This document shows positions 1 through 8,292 of a stretch of 47,643 bases of DNA, in pieces. Location of the stretch: the NCBI RefSeq assembly GCF_000374025.1, contig NZ_KB893202.1:1-47643 (forward strand). Reading direction: 5' to 3'. The DNA comes from Spirosoma panaciterrae DSM 21099. GTDB lineage: Bacteria > Bacteroidota > Bacteroidia > Cytophagales > Spirosomataceae. The position numbers and the translations under genes were made by a program. The notes beneath the pieces are model-generated. The model was not told where the DNA came from. It did no database searches and saw only the letters and a list, made by a program, of their open reading frames with translations. How positions within the stretch are numbered: position 1 is the first letter of the stretch; each line of letters opens with the position of its first letter.

Positions 1-249
1 AATGGCGTATTTGCCAAAGAGCTTGACCGCTGGAGCATTGATTTTGAGAAAGCCGCTCGGCCTGAATCAGCGCGTGGTTTTGTGCCCGTTGCCAAGCGGT
101 GGGTCGTTGAACGGAGTATCGCCTGGACCAACTTCTTTCGGCGGATCGTAAAGGATTACGAGTATACCGTATCTTCTTCGGTGTCTTGGCTGTATTTAGC
201 TAACAGTCAAATCATGCTACAACGGCTTGAGGCTGCAAACCAAACATAA
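1..249 (+). CDS. IS5-family transposase, C-terminal fragment (runs off left edge)
   Basis: The frame is open from base 1 to TAA at 247-249, giving 82 residues with no start in the window. The stretch KRWVVERSIAWTNFFRRIVKDYE is the C-terminal part of a DDE transposase of the IS5 group. Its Glu in WVVERS is the third catalytic acid, and the following Trp and Arg/Lys-rich helix is typical of the family. The protein presumably cuts and joins the IS ends. The IS right end should lie just after the stop, where the sequence around 252-268 could be a terminal inverted repeat, but the left end is not visible so this cannot be paired. Whether the copy is intact is unknown. Confidence 0.85.
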   Translation, partial: NGVFAKELDRWSIDFEKAARPESARGFVPVAKRWVVERSIAWTNFFRRIVKDYEYTVSSSVSWLYLANSQIMLQRLEAANQT

Positions 250-443
250 TTTCCCAACACGCTCTTAGATTTTAATCAAATAAGTCGAAAAAACATATTG
301 CAAGTGAAACAATTATGACAGATATTGCTAATTAAAAAGTATGAACTTTGAAACTGCATTAACGTAATACGAAATAGCTTAATTAAATAAGGCAAAATCG
401 AAATTAGTAAATTATTGAACTGGTTTTGGTCATCGTTTAGCAT

Positions 444-588
444 AGCACACAACGGTTTGCGTATTGGCGATGGTGGGGCATTTGGAAAACGTCAGCCCAA
501 CATTTGTACAAATGCCTATTAGAATTACAAATGTTGAGTTTACAACTGTCAGCCCCACTTGTACAAAACCTTTATTGGGTGCTGTGCT
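444..588. repeat. attC-like imperfect palindrome A
   Basis: This lies in the 422-base gene-free gap 250-671; the rest of the gap is AT-rich with no other feature seen. The arms AGCACA (444-449) and TGTGCT (583-588) pair. Inside them GGTTT (454-458) pairs with AAACC (566-570), and GTGGGGC (473-479) with GCCCCAC (552-558). The centre has its own fold (CAACATTTGT against ACAAATGTTG). Nested, interrupted stems of about 145 nt that open with GCACAnAACG resemble integron attC recombination sites. Site B at 2041-2180 begins with the same motif. Function is inferred from shape only. Confidence 0.5.
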
Positions 589-671
589 TATTTTTTCTCC
601 AATGAATGAAGTAGTCTTAGAGAATTAAATTATCGTTATGCTAAACACTTAAAAAATTAACAAGCAATATG

Positions 672-1955
672 CTAAAAATTGTTTGCTTCAATATTTTTAG
701 CAAAATCCAAAACCTTTGTAACTTCTTTCTCATCTTTTATGCGTGATAAAGTAAACTGAATTGAATCTTCAACTGTTCGTATTTGATTATCTTCATCAGA
801 TATTCCAATAAGTCTTAGACACTCATTCCAGCGATGTAAAGAATATAAAGTTTTATCTTCGCTCCATTCTTCCCCTCGGGCATAAAATTCAGCACAAATT
901 TTTAAAACAGACAGATTAGCAGGAATCCAATTCTCAATATTTGGAATCATTTGCTTAGCTCTTTCAAGTAAGTATTCTTTCCCATAGACTTCGTTTGTAG
1001 ATGGAATTGAAATAGAGGGTAAATCCTTAATACTATCAAACGTGGTTTTTTTGAATTTTATTAATAAATCTTTCATAAAACCCTCTATCGGGTACAACGT
1101 ATTGTTTGACAGAGGTTGCTCATATTCTAAATCATCGAAGACAACGCCATCATGTTGTTTAAAAAAAATCTTCCAAGGATGGTACAAATCAAATGATTTT
1201 GGGTCGGGCGTTGATAAAAAAAGTGCACGTTGATTTTTAATGCGTTGCACGCCGTCAACTTCAATAATTTCAATGTTACCTCTGTGACTTAATTCATTAG
1301 CAATATATTTTTTCCATTCAGGAACAATTATTCGATTTACTACTCCAATATCTCCTTTTTTACCACCATCAGATGCAAAGAAAAGAGCTACAAATGGGTC
1401 CCAAGTAATATCAACAAGATGAGTTTTTGTATCCCCTTCATCATCAGCACTAAAATGCTGAGCAATAGCTACGCATTGAGTTTTTGAAAACTTTGGATAT
1501 TCTTCTCTCAAAAAATGCACAAAGTTTTGTAGTCGAGTTTTATAATATTCTCTTTTATCAGATGTAAAACGATAGATTGAGGGTATTGTACTCCATTTGT
1601 AATTTCTTTGACCACGATAAACAGATACAGAGGGTTCACACTTCCATACATCAAACATTCTCATTGATAAGGCTGCCGCATATACATCTGGTAACGGATT
1701 GTTCTCGTGTCGCCCACCCGTTAATTCCAGTGTAACTTCGTGAATTTTATTAATGTCATTCCAATGTGGTTCTAATGCTTCAAATAAACCACAATACTTA
1801 GCTTGCCATTGAATTTGTTGCAAATCTTTCTGAGATAATATATAATCCGCTAAATCAATTGCTGATTCTTTTTTATTTGTTGAGTCGCATAAATGGTTTA
1901 CTAAACGCCTGTAAATTTGATAGGATTCTCTATATCTGCTATGTGGTGTCGTCAT
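672..1955 (-). CDS. FRG domain-containing protein
   Basis: This is a 427-residue protein starting at ATG 1953-1955. The FRG signature is clear: YRGQ at residues 113-116, then QHF near 166-168, then a VDITWDPFVALFFA block at 181-194, matching the usual QHxGxPTxLLDWTxxPxVAxFFA pattern. FRG domains occur in accessory genes, often beside phage defence or toxin-like loci, but their biochemical activity is not settled. The C-terminal 150 residues are helical and unrecognised. No signal peptide or membrane segment is visible, so it is probably cytoplasmic. The gene is much more AT-rich than the chromosome to its right and sits alone between two palindromic sites, which suggests horizontal acquisition. 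Confidence 0.85.
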   Translation of the reverse strand: MTTPHSRYRESYQIYRRLVNHLCDSTNKKESAIDLADYILSQKDLQQIQWQAKYCGLFEALEPHWNDINKIHEVTLELTGGRHENNPLPDVYAAALSMRMFDVWKCEPSVSVYRGQRNYKWSTIPSIYRFTSDKREYYKTRLQNFVHFLREEYPKFSKTQCVAIAQHFSADDEGDTKTHLVDITWDPFVALFFASDGGKKGDIGVVNRIIVPEWKKYIANELSHRGNIEIIEVDGVQRIKNQRALFLSTPDPKSFDLYHPWKIFFKQHDGVVFDDLEYEQPLSNNTLYPIEGFMKDLLIKFKKTTFDSIKDLPSISIPSTNEVYGKEYLLERAKQMIPNIENWIPANLSVLKICAEFYARGEEWSEDKTLYSLHRWNECLRLIGISDEDNQIRTVEDSIQFTLSRIKDEKEVTKVLDFAKNIEANNF

Positions 1956-2040
1956 AGGTTTGAGTTTTTAACTGTAATCTTGTATTTACTTTACTGACAT
2001 TTTTGATGTGTAAAATGTTGGATTTGTGGTTTATTAGTAT

Positions 2041-2180
2041 AGCACATAACGTTCTCGGGCTTTGCGTTCGGGCGGGTTTCAGAGCACAAAGTTTCAATTT
2101 ATTACTAATGTTCAATAGAAGCACAAAGCTTCAAGTTTGCACGTCAGCCCGCCTGACGCAAAACCCGTGTTAGCCGGCGT
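2041..2180. repeat. attC-like imperfect palindrome B
   Basis: This occupies the gap between the two leftward genes. TAAC (2047-2050) pairs with GTTA (2169-2172), CGGG (2056-2059) with CCCG (2164-2167), TTTGCG (2061-2066) with CGCAAA (2157-2162), and GGGCGG (2070-2075) with CCGCC near 2149-2153. Small bulges separate the stems. A TAAC...GTTAG outer pair with nested stems and unpaired bases is how single-stranded attC sites fold. The left arm shares GCACAnAACG with site A. The right arm also forms one half of the 17-bp inverted repeat that brackets the next gene. Confidence 0.55.
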
Positions 2181-2181
2181 A

Positions 2182-3231
2182 CTAAAACGGATGTCCACCC
2201 TTTTTTACAAACATGAACGTCATAGTATTGCGCGGAAAAATGATGATTATAATTGCAACCACCAAGAGAGTTCTGAGAAGAATTAAATTAAGATCAGGCA
2301 GCGAAATGACGGCTCTTAAATTGTCAAATTCATAATAAAAATAATTCACGAAGCTGCCTATCAGCGAAAGCAAGAATACGATAGGAGAAATTATAACAAA
2401 AGCGGTCCGTGTCTTATACCATACGTAGAGTTCCGTCTTCAAATTTGCCATTTGTTTTATAAATGCAATTTCGTCCTTAGTCTGATATGGAAAGCTAATA
2501 AACAGGTTGGCAATTATTTGTCTCATAAACTCAGCATCTGGTTTAACCTTGACCCTATAAGTCTTGTACACCGCTTTGTAGCCGTCCAAAAACTCTTCAA
2601 TATTACCGGGTCTGAGTGGAAAATTTCTGATGTAGGCCTTAATGTCTCCCAATTCAATGTCTTTGACAATTACTAGAATTGCATCAATGAAAAAAATGAT
2701 TGATAAAAAGAATAATACCAACCATATATTAAGGATTCGAGAAAACGGTCTTGGCTTATTTACTGTGTCATAATATTTAATTTTTTTTATGTTCTTGATA
2801 CGACAATCAGTAGATACAAGCTGAGCTCTTTTTGAAGTTAAAATATGAAACTGAAAATTTTCGTTTTTATTAAGTAAATCAAACTCAATAAAGACATCTT
2901 TATTCGAAAGTTTGTATGCTGTCTTGATTTCGGACTTTTTTGGATCTATCTCAAGCACTGTATCTGTAAACGTCAATTTAATAGGTCGAACAATATCGTC
3001 AGCGGAAACAGATTCTGAGCCGTTTTCGATGGAAATAGGAGTTTTAAAATTCTTGCCGCTCGCTTCAGTCTTTTCAATAACTACGGTTATTTCAGGGCTT
3101 TCTGACACATACTCATAAGTCTGCCAGTAACCGATCCAAGCAATCACGATTAGAAAGGCTTTCTTTACTAGTCCAAGTCCCAGTTGTGTCAGCCTTTGTT
3201 CCGGACTCGTTTTCTTTTCAGATTTCGTCAT
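2182..3231 (-). CDS. Integral membrane protein of unknown function
   Basis: This is a 349-residue protein (ATG at 3229-3231) of no family I recognise. A basic N-terminus precedes a first membrane helix at about residues 24-41. An extracytoplasmic beta-rich stretch of roughly 120 residues follows, then helix 2 (about 168-190, Phe/Ile-rich), a charged cytoplasmic segment to about 272, and helices 3 (about 275-298) and 4 (about 312-334). It is AT-rich like the FRG gene and is closely bracketed by a 17-bp inverted repeat, so it looks like a one-gene mobile unit. The topology would suit a sensor or effector, but nothing in the sequence proves this. Confidence 0.75.
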   Translation of the reverse strand: MTKSEKKTSPEQRLTQLGLGLVKKAFLIVIAWIGYWQTYEYVSESPEITVVIEKTEASGKNFKTPISIENGSESVSADDIVRPIKLTFTDTVLEIDPKKSEIKTAYKLSNKDVFIEFDLLNKNENFQFHILTSKRAQLVSTDCRIKNIKKIKYYDTVNKPRPFSRILNIWLVLFFLSIIFFIDAILVIVKDIELGDIKAYIRNFPLRPGNIEEFLDGYKAVYKTYRVKVKPDAEFMRQIIANLFISFPYQTKDEIAFIKQMANLKTELYVWYKTRTAFVIISPIVFLLSLIGSFVNYFYYEFDNLRAVISLPDLNLILLRTLLVVAIIIIIFPRNTMTFMFVKKGGHPF

Positions 3232-3247
3232 TAGTATGCTGGCTAAC
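3231..3247. repeat. Right copy of 17-bp inverted repeat bracketing the membrane-protein gene
   Basis: Bases 3231-3247 read in reverse complement as GTTAGCCAGCATACTAA. The left copy at 2169-2185 is GTTAGCCGGCGTACTAA, so 15 of 17 bases agree in inverted orientation. The left copy touches the stop codon and the right copy touches the start codon of the 2182-3231 gene. GTTAGCC resembles the core (R') box of integron sites. Confidence 0.6.
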
Positions 3248-3484
3248 TCGTAAATAGATGAATGTTTTGTGTTTGTGATTCAATTTAAGTATTTGCCTAA
3301 ACCTTCCAAATTGCCAACAATACTTTTGCTAAATACTTTAAAATGAATACATTGTAATTATTTGGGCTTTTATTTTACTCTCAAATAATACAAAATGCGT
3401 GTAGGGTTTTATCGTCTGTCTAACGGAACTTTTGATGTTCTTCAATTACCTGCGTGTAGCATAAAGTGAAGCCTAAGCCCGACC

Positions 3485-4384
3485 TTACTGACTAATTGCC
3501 AGAAGAAGGCCGGGAATCATCAGAAGCCCATCTAAATACACGTAATATACATAGTCGGACAGGGGAGACTGAAGACGACGGGCATTTAAAATCAGGAGTA
3601 CCATAGGCAAGCCCAGGCATAGGAGAGTTTTCGGCGAAATCCCCTGAATAAACAAAGCCGCAAGCGTAACCAGATAAGCCACCACTAACCCCCGAAAAAA
3701 CAGGTGTGCCTGCTGGTTTGTGAGCATCGATACAATGGTTAACCATTTCGATTTACCGTCGTCGTTCCGGTCGCGGTAGTCGAACCAGAAGGCAATGCTG
3801 TAGATGAACACAAACCAGTTTAAGGCCCAGGTAACGACGAGCATACTGCTAAAATGCCAGGTTGTGTCGTTGATCAGCAGCGGGAGGCCAATCGTAACGT
3901 AGGTCCACACCATCGACAGGTAGGCCGTTTTGAGAATGGCAATCCGACGCAGTGCCAAAAACGGCCAGAAATTGAGCTTGGGAGCCGTATATAAAAACGC
4001 CAGCACAACAACCGGAAAAAGGTCGTACAGATAGGTTTTGAGTGTATACAGTTCGCGTAAACCAATGATGGCCGACAACAGAAACAGCACGAGTAGCAGC
4101 GGTTTGTTTCGCTGATTCCAGCGAAGCCGCAAAGCACCTGCTGTCGATAAATCGGTTGGTGCATCGGTCAGATACCAGTGTAGGGAGTAACTGCTTAAGG
4201 TGCCCGTAAATACAAAGAGCAAAAGCGAACGGGGTAGCCTGAGGTCAAACAGCAATGCGGTCGTCTGGCACATAACAACAGCGCAGAACGCAATGTAGGC
4301 ATTGCTAAACAGAATGAACTGGAGCGTAGATTCTAAAAAGCCAAACAGGGCTCGACGCATTCGATCATGATCAACTAAGTGCAT
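3485..4384 (-). CDS. UbiA-like polytopic membrane protein
   Basis: About 299 residues from the ATG at 4382-4384; a TTG at 4399 would add five residues, and an ATG at 4358-4360 would shorten it. The protein is almost entirely hydrophobic with about eight membrane helices. FWFDYRDRNDDGK near the middle resembles the second aspartate motif (DxxDxxxD) of UbiA prenyltransferases, and HWYLTDAPTD may be a degenerate first motif. UbiA enzymes attach prenyl chains to aromatic acceptors in the inner membrane. Because the first motif is weak, the enzymatic role is unsure. GC content is clearly higher than in the two genes to the left, marking the return to core chromosome. Confidence 0.6.
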   Translation of the reverse strand: MHLVDHDRMRRALFGFLESTLQFILFSNAYIAFCAVVMCQTTALLFDLRLPRSLLLFVFTGTLSSYSLHWYLTDAPTDLSTAGALRLRWNQRNKPLLLVLFLLSAIIGLRELYTLKTYLYDLFPVVVLAFLYTAPKLNFWPFLALRRIAILKTAYLSMVWTYVTIGLPLLINDTTWHFSSMLVVTWALNWFVFIYSIAFWFDYRDRNDDGKSKWLTIVSMLTNQQAHLFFRGLVVAYLVTLAALFIQGISPKTLLCLGLPMVLLILNARRLQSPLSDYVYYVYLDGLLMIPGLLLAISQ

Positions 4385-4560
4385 CAACGATACAGACAAG
4401 TCAAATTCTCAACTAGACGGTGAAGGTGTACCCCCATAGCTAACGCATGTACGACAAGTATAGAGGGAGCAACGCTATGCGAATCACCTCCCAAAATAAG
4501 GTAACAATTGACCGAACTCATTGGTTATGGTGCGGTTTCACTACCATTCGTTTCCTGACT

Positions 4561-4692
4561 ATGAATGGCACCGAAACGACTCTGACCGAACTACTGAACA
4601 AGTTTGCCATCACTGAACTGGTCAATCGTCTGTTTATGCATACCGACGACCGAAAATGCGCACCTTTGTTCCTGTCAAACCAAACTAAGTAG
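4561..4692 (+). pseudogene. Truncated SnoaL-like domain fragment
   Basis: A short frame beginning at ATG 4561 reads LTELLNKFAITELVNRLFMHTDDRKC and stops at 4692. This matches the first helix of SnoaL-like (NTF2-fold) proteins, where a pattern like D-R-x-A-I-x-D-L-x-x-R-Y-x-x-x-x-D-x-x-x-W is usual. A normal member has about 130 residues; only about 43 remain and I see no continuation in other frames downstream. It is best read as the remnant of a decayed gene. The frame stays open upstream to 4447, but that part does not look coding. Confidence 0.5.
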
Positions 4693-4816
4693 TCGCTGAT
4701 TAGCTCAATAAGATCGCTACGGATAGAATACTCGTCGGTAGAAATCAATACACTGGTCGCTACCATTCTTCTTTGTACTTTTATCCGCAACTTGCCTTTT
4801 TATTGCCGATTCGCTG

Positions 4817-6064
4817 ATGTTCATGAAAACAATCGCCCTCTTTTTGGCCCCACTGCTTCTGGGGTTACTGTTCCCAACTAAACCTGCTGAAGTGACTGGC
4901 AACGTCTTAACAGCAACTCCGCCCAAAGCCGCCAAACTCATGACGGGTGCCGATCAGGTTTCGGCCTATCTGCCTTATCTGAAAGGGAAGCGCATTGGCA
5001 TGGTCGTAAATCAGACGTCGATCATTGGCAACAAGCCGAGCGTCGATAGTCTGCTGAGCCTGGGCGTTACCATAGTCCGAATTTTTGGGCCCGAACACGG
5101 TTTTCGCGGAAACGCCAGCAACGGTGCGAAAGTAGACGACGCGGTCGATTCAAAAACAGGTATTCCCATTATTTCGCTGTACGGCAAAAACAAGAAGCCT
5201 TCACAGGAACAACTGGCTGATATAGATCTGCTGGTTTTCGATATTCAGGATGTGGGTTGTCGGTTTTATACCTACATCAACACGCTGAACCACGTGATGG
5301 AAGCCTGCGCCGAGCACAAGAAGGAACTGATGATTCTGGATCGACCCAATCCGAACGGCTTCATCATCGACGGGCCTATTCTGGAAAAACACCTGTATTC
5401 GGGCATTGGTATGCACCCCATCCCCATCACGCACGGTTGTACCATCGGCGAGTTTGCGCAAATGATCAACGGCGAAGGCTGGGGTGGATTGCCCGGCAAA
5501 AACCTGTGTAAGCTCAAGATTATCAAGGTGGCCAACTATACACACGATACCCCTTATACGCTGCCAGTATTACCCTCCCCCAACCTGAATACCCAGCAGT
5601 CGATTATGCTTTATCCAAGCACCTGCTGGTTCGAAGGCACGATCATCAGCCAGGGACGTGGTACGTATATGCCATTTACGGTATTAGGGGCTCCGGCACT
5701 TAAAGGCATTTATTCGTTCTCGTTTAAGCCCGTCAGCCTAAAAGGCATGAGCGAAACCCCTCTGCATCAGGATACCGAATGCTATGGCCTCGACCTGCGA
5801 AACTACGATACCAATAGTTTCCGCAAAACCCGGCAGCTCAACCTGCAATGGCTGATGGAGTTATACAAGGCGTATCCCAACAAAGATCAATTTTTCGACA
5901 CCAAATACAGCAACCAGATTGGCAACTTCAACTTCCGAAGCGGCAACGAAGAGCTTAAGAAACAAATTATAGCGGGTGTTTCGGAAAAGGAAATCCGGAA
6001 AAGCTGGGAACCCGGATTGTCAGCTTATAAGCAGATGCGGAAGAAGTATCTGCTCTATCCGTAA
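4817..6064 (+). CDS. namZ: NamZ-type exo-beta-N-acetylmuramidase (DUF1343, GH171)
   Basis: This is a 415-residue protein with a hydrophobic N-terminal signal segment (about residues 1-22), so it is exported. The body carries the DUF1343 landmarks: GMVVNQTS near 60, FGPEHGFRG near 90, a DLLVFDIQDVGCRFYTY block, LDRPNPNG near 175 and THGCTIGEFA near 205. In this family, defined by Bacillus NamZ and a Tannerella homologue, the enzyme removes terminal N-acetylmuramic acid from peptidoglycan fragments. The likely role here is cell-wall turnover and recycling in the periplasm. Two in-frame ATGs (4817 and 4823) are both possible starts. It stands alone, followed by a repeat hairpin. The family assignment is firm, the exact substrate inferred. 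Confidence 0.88.
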   Translation: MFMKTIALFLAPLLLGLLFPTKPAEVTGNVLTATPPKAAKLMTGADQVSAYLPYLKGKRIGMVVNQTSIIGNKPSVDSLLSLGVTIVRIFGPEHGFRGNASNGAKVDDAVDSKTGIPIISLYGKNKKPSQEQLADIDLLVFDIQDVGCRFYTYINTLNHVMEACAEHKKELMILDRPNPNGFIIDGPILEKHLYSGIGMHPIPITHGCTIGEFAQMINGEGWGGLPGKNLCKLKIIKVANYTHDTPYTLPVLPSPNLNTQQSIMLYPSTCWFEGTIISQGRGTYMPFTVLGAPALKGIYSFSFKPVSLKGMSETPLHQDTECYGLDLRNYDTNSFRKTRQLNLQWLMELYKAYPNKDQFFDTKYSNQIGNFNFRSGNEELKKQIIAGVSEKEIRKSWEPGLSAYKQMRKKYLLYP

Positions 6065-6160
6065 TTTTTCTGACAGGATTAACAGGAAAAAACAGGATAG
6101 ACAGGATTCATTTATTTTGATCTAATCCTGTTTTATCCTGTTAATGCCTGTCAGAAAAAA
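6065..6160. repeat. ACAGGAT heptad repeats forming a large inverted repeat
   Basis: ACAGGAT-like units (TGACAGGAT, AACAGGA, AACAGGAT, GACAGGAT) run from 6065 to about 6107. Their reverse complements (ATCCTGT units) run from about 6121 to 6150. The outer ends TTTTTCTGACAGG (6065-6077) and CCTGTCAGAAAAA (6147-6159) pair perfectly over 13 bp. It starts right after the namZ stop and could end that transcript. Confidence 0.8.
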
Positions 6161-6259
6161 CCGGTTGGAAACCAATTTCAGCAAATCCGGTGTTGAGCAC
6201 TTATTGGATAATTTTTTGGCAATAAAATCGGTGGGCTTTGAACCCTCGCAGATACACAA

Positions 6260-7375
6260 ATGAGTAAACACGGACGCATTCTGGTCGCCATGAGTGGCGG
6301 CATTGATTCTTCACTGGCATCGGTTCTGCTGCACGAAGAAGGCTACGAGGTCATCGGTATGACCATGAAAACCTGGGATTATGCCTCCTCAGGCGGTACA
6401 AAAAAAGAAACGGGCTGTTGTAGCCTCGATAGCATCAACGACGCCCGTAACATAGCCGTTAGCCTGGGTTTCCCGCACTATATTCTCGACATCCGTGATG
6501 AATTCGGTGATTATGTGATCGACCATTTCACAGGCGAATACCTGGAAGGCCGGACCCCCAATCCCTGTGTTCTTTGCAACACGCACATCAAATGGGACGC
6601 TCTGCTTCGCCGGGCCGACCGACTCGATTGCGAATTTATTGCTACGGGACACTACGCCAATATCCGGCACGAAAATGACCGATACGTGATCTCGAAAGGA
6701 GTCGATACGCTGAAAGATCAGTCGTATGTGCTTTGGGGGGTCTCGCAGGAAAGCCTGAGTCGGACCAAACTACCCCTGGGCCATCTGCGCAAATCCGAAA
6801 TTCGGGAAATGGCCAAAGAACGGGGCTTTATCGAACTGGTCACCAAGTCGGAGTCGTACGAAATCTGCTTCGTCCCCGACAACGATTACCGGGGTTTTCT
6901 GAAACGACGTCTGCCGGGTCTGGAAGCCGAAGTAGCCGGAGGCAACTTTGTGATGGAAGGAACGGGCAAAGTACTGGGCAAACATCAGGGCTACCCTTTT
7001 TACACGATTGGTCAGCGGAAAGGGCTGGGTATGGCCTTTGGGCAACCGATGTTCGTGACTGAAATCCGGAAAGACACCAACGAGGTTGTGCTGGGTGTTG
7101 ACAAAGATTTACTACGCGATGGGATGATTGTCAGCAAATTGAACCTACAAAAGTACGACCATCTTGCCGGGCCTCTCGAAACGGTTACCAAAGTACGGTA
7201 CAAAGACCCCGGTACACCCGCTACCATTTCGCAGTCGGGCGATAAAATCGAGGTTCTTTTCAAGGAAGGAGTTTCGGCTATTGCACCGGGCCAGGCAGCC
7301 GTTTTTTATGAAGGCGACGATGTCGTAGGCGGTGGCTGGATCATGAAAAGCTTTCGTCAGTCGGATACTTTATAA
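6260..7375 (+). CDS. mnmA: tRNA-specific 2-thiouridylase MnmA
   Basis: This 371-residue protein has the usual MnmA length. It inserts sulfur at C2 of the wobble uridine (U34) in tRNAs for Glu, Gln and Lys, using ATP and a sulfur relay. The PP-loop SGGIDSS (residues 12-18) binds ATP. The two catalytic cysteines are Cys106 in NPCVLC and Cys203 in SYEICF, spaced 97 residues apart as in the Escherichia coli enzyme. GQRKGLG near 250 and the C-terminal beta domain complete the family architecture. The start ATG has no strong ribosome-binding site, as is common in this phylum. The gene is monocistronic and is followed by a strong hairpin. It is a core housekeeping gene. Confidence 0.97.
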   Translation: MSKHGRILVAMSGGIDSSLASVLLHEEGYEVIGMTMKTWDYASSGGTKKETGCCSLDSINDARNIAVSLGFPHYILDIRDEFGDYVIDHFTGEYLEGRTPNPCVLCNTHIKWDALLRRADRLDCEFIATGHYANIRHENDRYVISKGVDTLKDQSYVLWGVSQESLSRTKLPLGHLRKSEIREMAKERGFIELVTKSESYEICFVPDNDYRGFLKRRLPGLEAEVAGGNFVMEGTGKVLGKHQGYPFYTIGQRKGLGMAFGQPMFVTEIRKDTNEVVLGVDKDLLRDGMIVSKLNLQKYDHLAGPLETVTKVRYKDPGTPATISQSGDKIEVLFKEGVSAIAPGQAAVFYEGDDVVGGGWIMKSFRQSDTL

Positions 7376-7386
7376 ATCCAGATACA

Positions 7387-7467
7387 CACACCGGGCTGCC
7401 CGAGCGTGGACAAGGAGAACTCAGGTAAACTAAAAACTCCCTACCTCCGCTCGGGCAACCCGGTGTG
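7387..7467 (+). terminator. Long-armed hairpin after mnmA
   Basis: CACACCGGGCTGCCCGAGCG (7387-7406) pairs with CGCTCGGGCAACCCGGTGTG (7448-7467) at 19 of 20 positions, with a 41-nt loop and TTTCGTTT afterwards. It is a probable terminator for mnmA; the loop is longer than usual. Confidence 0.65.
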
Positions 7468-7534
7468 TTTCGTTTAATCCTGTTTTAACCTTAAAACAGG
7501 ATGTTTATATTCGTGCTGCCAAAACCACCTTATT

Positions 7535-8242
7535 ATGCCTAAACTTGTTCTGACGTTTTTCTTTTTTCTCAGCATTTCGTTTTCGCTGATAGCCCAATCT
7601 CCATCAGCGTCTGTTCCACCCAAAGGGCACCCTAATCCAAGTGGTGCAGGCTGGAAGCACCTTTTTGGTCCCGATCTTTCGGAAGCGGTATTTCCCAAAG
7701 GCGTTTGGTATCGGGACGATGAAGGAGCATTGACCGCTACCGCCGACAAAACCATCTGGACCGCTATTCCGTACGACGATTTTATTCTGGACCTGTTCTT
7801 CAAAACAGCCGACGGCACCAATAGCGGTGTAGTCGTTCATGCCAGCGATACCACCAACTGGATTCCGAATTCAGTAGAAATCCAGATTGCCGACGATTAC
7901 GCCAAACAATGGGCCGACTCCCCAAAAACCTGGCAGTGCGGAGCTTTCTTTGGTCATCAGGCCGCCACGAAGCAAAAGGTTGTGAAGCAACCCGGCGAAT
8001 GGAACCGTTACACCATAACCTGCCAGGGCAAAATGATCTATGTGGTCATGAACAACGAACTGATCAACACCATTGACCTCACCAAGTTCACCTCGACCAA
8101 AACCAACCCTGATGGTTCGCCCGTACCGGAATGGCTCAGCAAGCCCCCCGCCGATCTCCCCTTACATGGCTACATCGGCTTACAGGGTAAGCATGCCGGT
8201 GCCCCCATCTATTTCCGAAATATAAAGATCAAAGCGTTGTAA
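7535..8242 (+). CDS. Secreted DUF1080 (3-keto-disaccharide hydrolase-type) protein
   Basis: This is a 235-residue protein with a signal peptide (MPKLVLTFFFFLSISFSLIAQ, cleavage near residue 21). The mature part is one DUF1080 domain, a concanavalin-like beta sandwich: GWKHLFG near 39, DDFILDLFFKT near 80, NSGVVVHA near 95, then PGEWNRYTITCQG near 158 and the closing strand IYFRNIKIK. Members of this family include 3-keto-disaccharide hydrolases, and many are of unknown specificity. It probably acts on a sugar in the periplasm or at the cell surface. It stands alone between mnmA and a small unknown gene, so the neighbourhood gives no substrate hint. Confidence 0.85.
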   Translation: MPKLVLTFFFFLSISFSLIAQSPSASVPPKGHPNPSGAGWKHLFGPDLSEAVFPKGVWYRDDEGALTATADKTIWTAIPYDDFILDLFFKTADGTNSGVVVHASDTTNWIPNSVEIQIADDYAKQWADSPKTWQCGAFFGHQAATKQKVVKQPGEWNRYTITCQGKMIYVVMNNELINTIDLTKFTSTKTNPDGSPVPEWLSKPPADLPLHGYIGLQGKHAGAPIYFRNIKIKAL

Positions 8243-8292
8243 GGAGGAGGTTTGGAGCGAACCTACGGAGAGTCTGTTTTTGTTGTACACCT

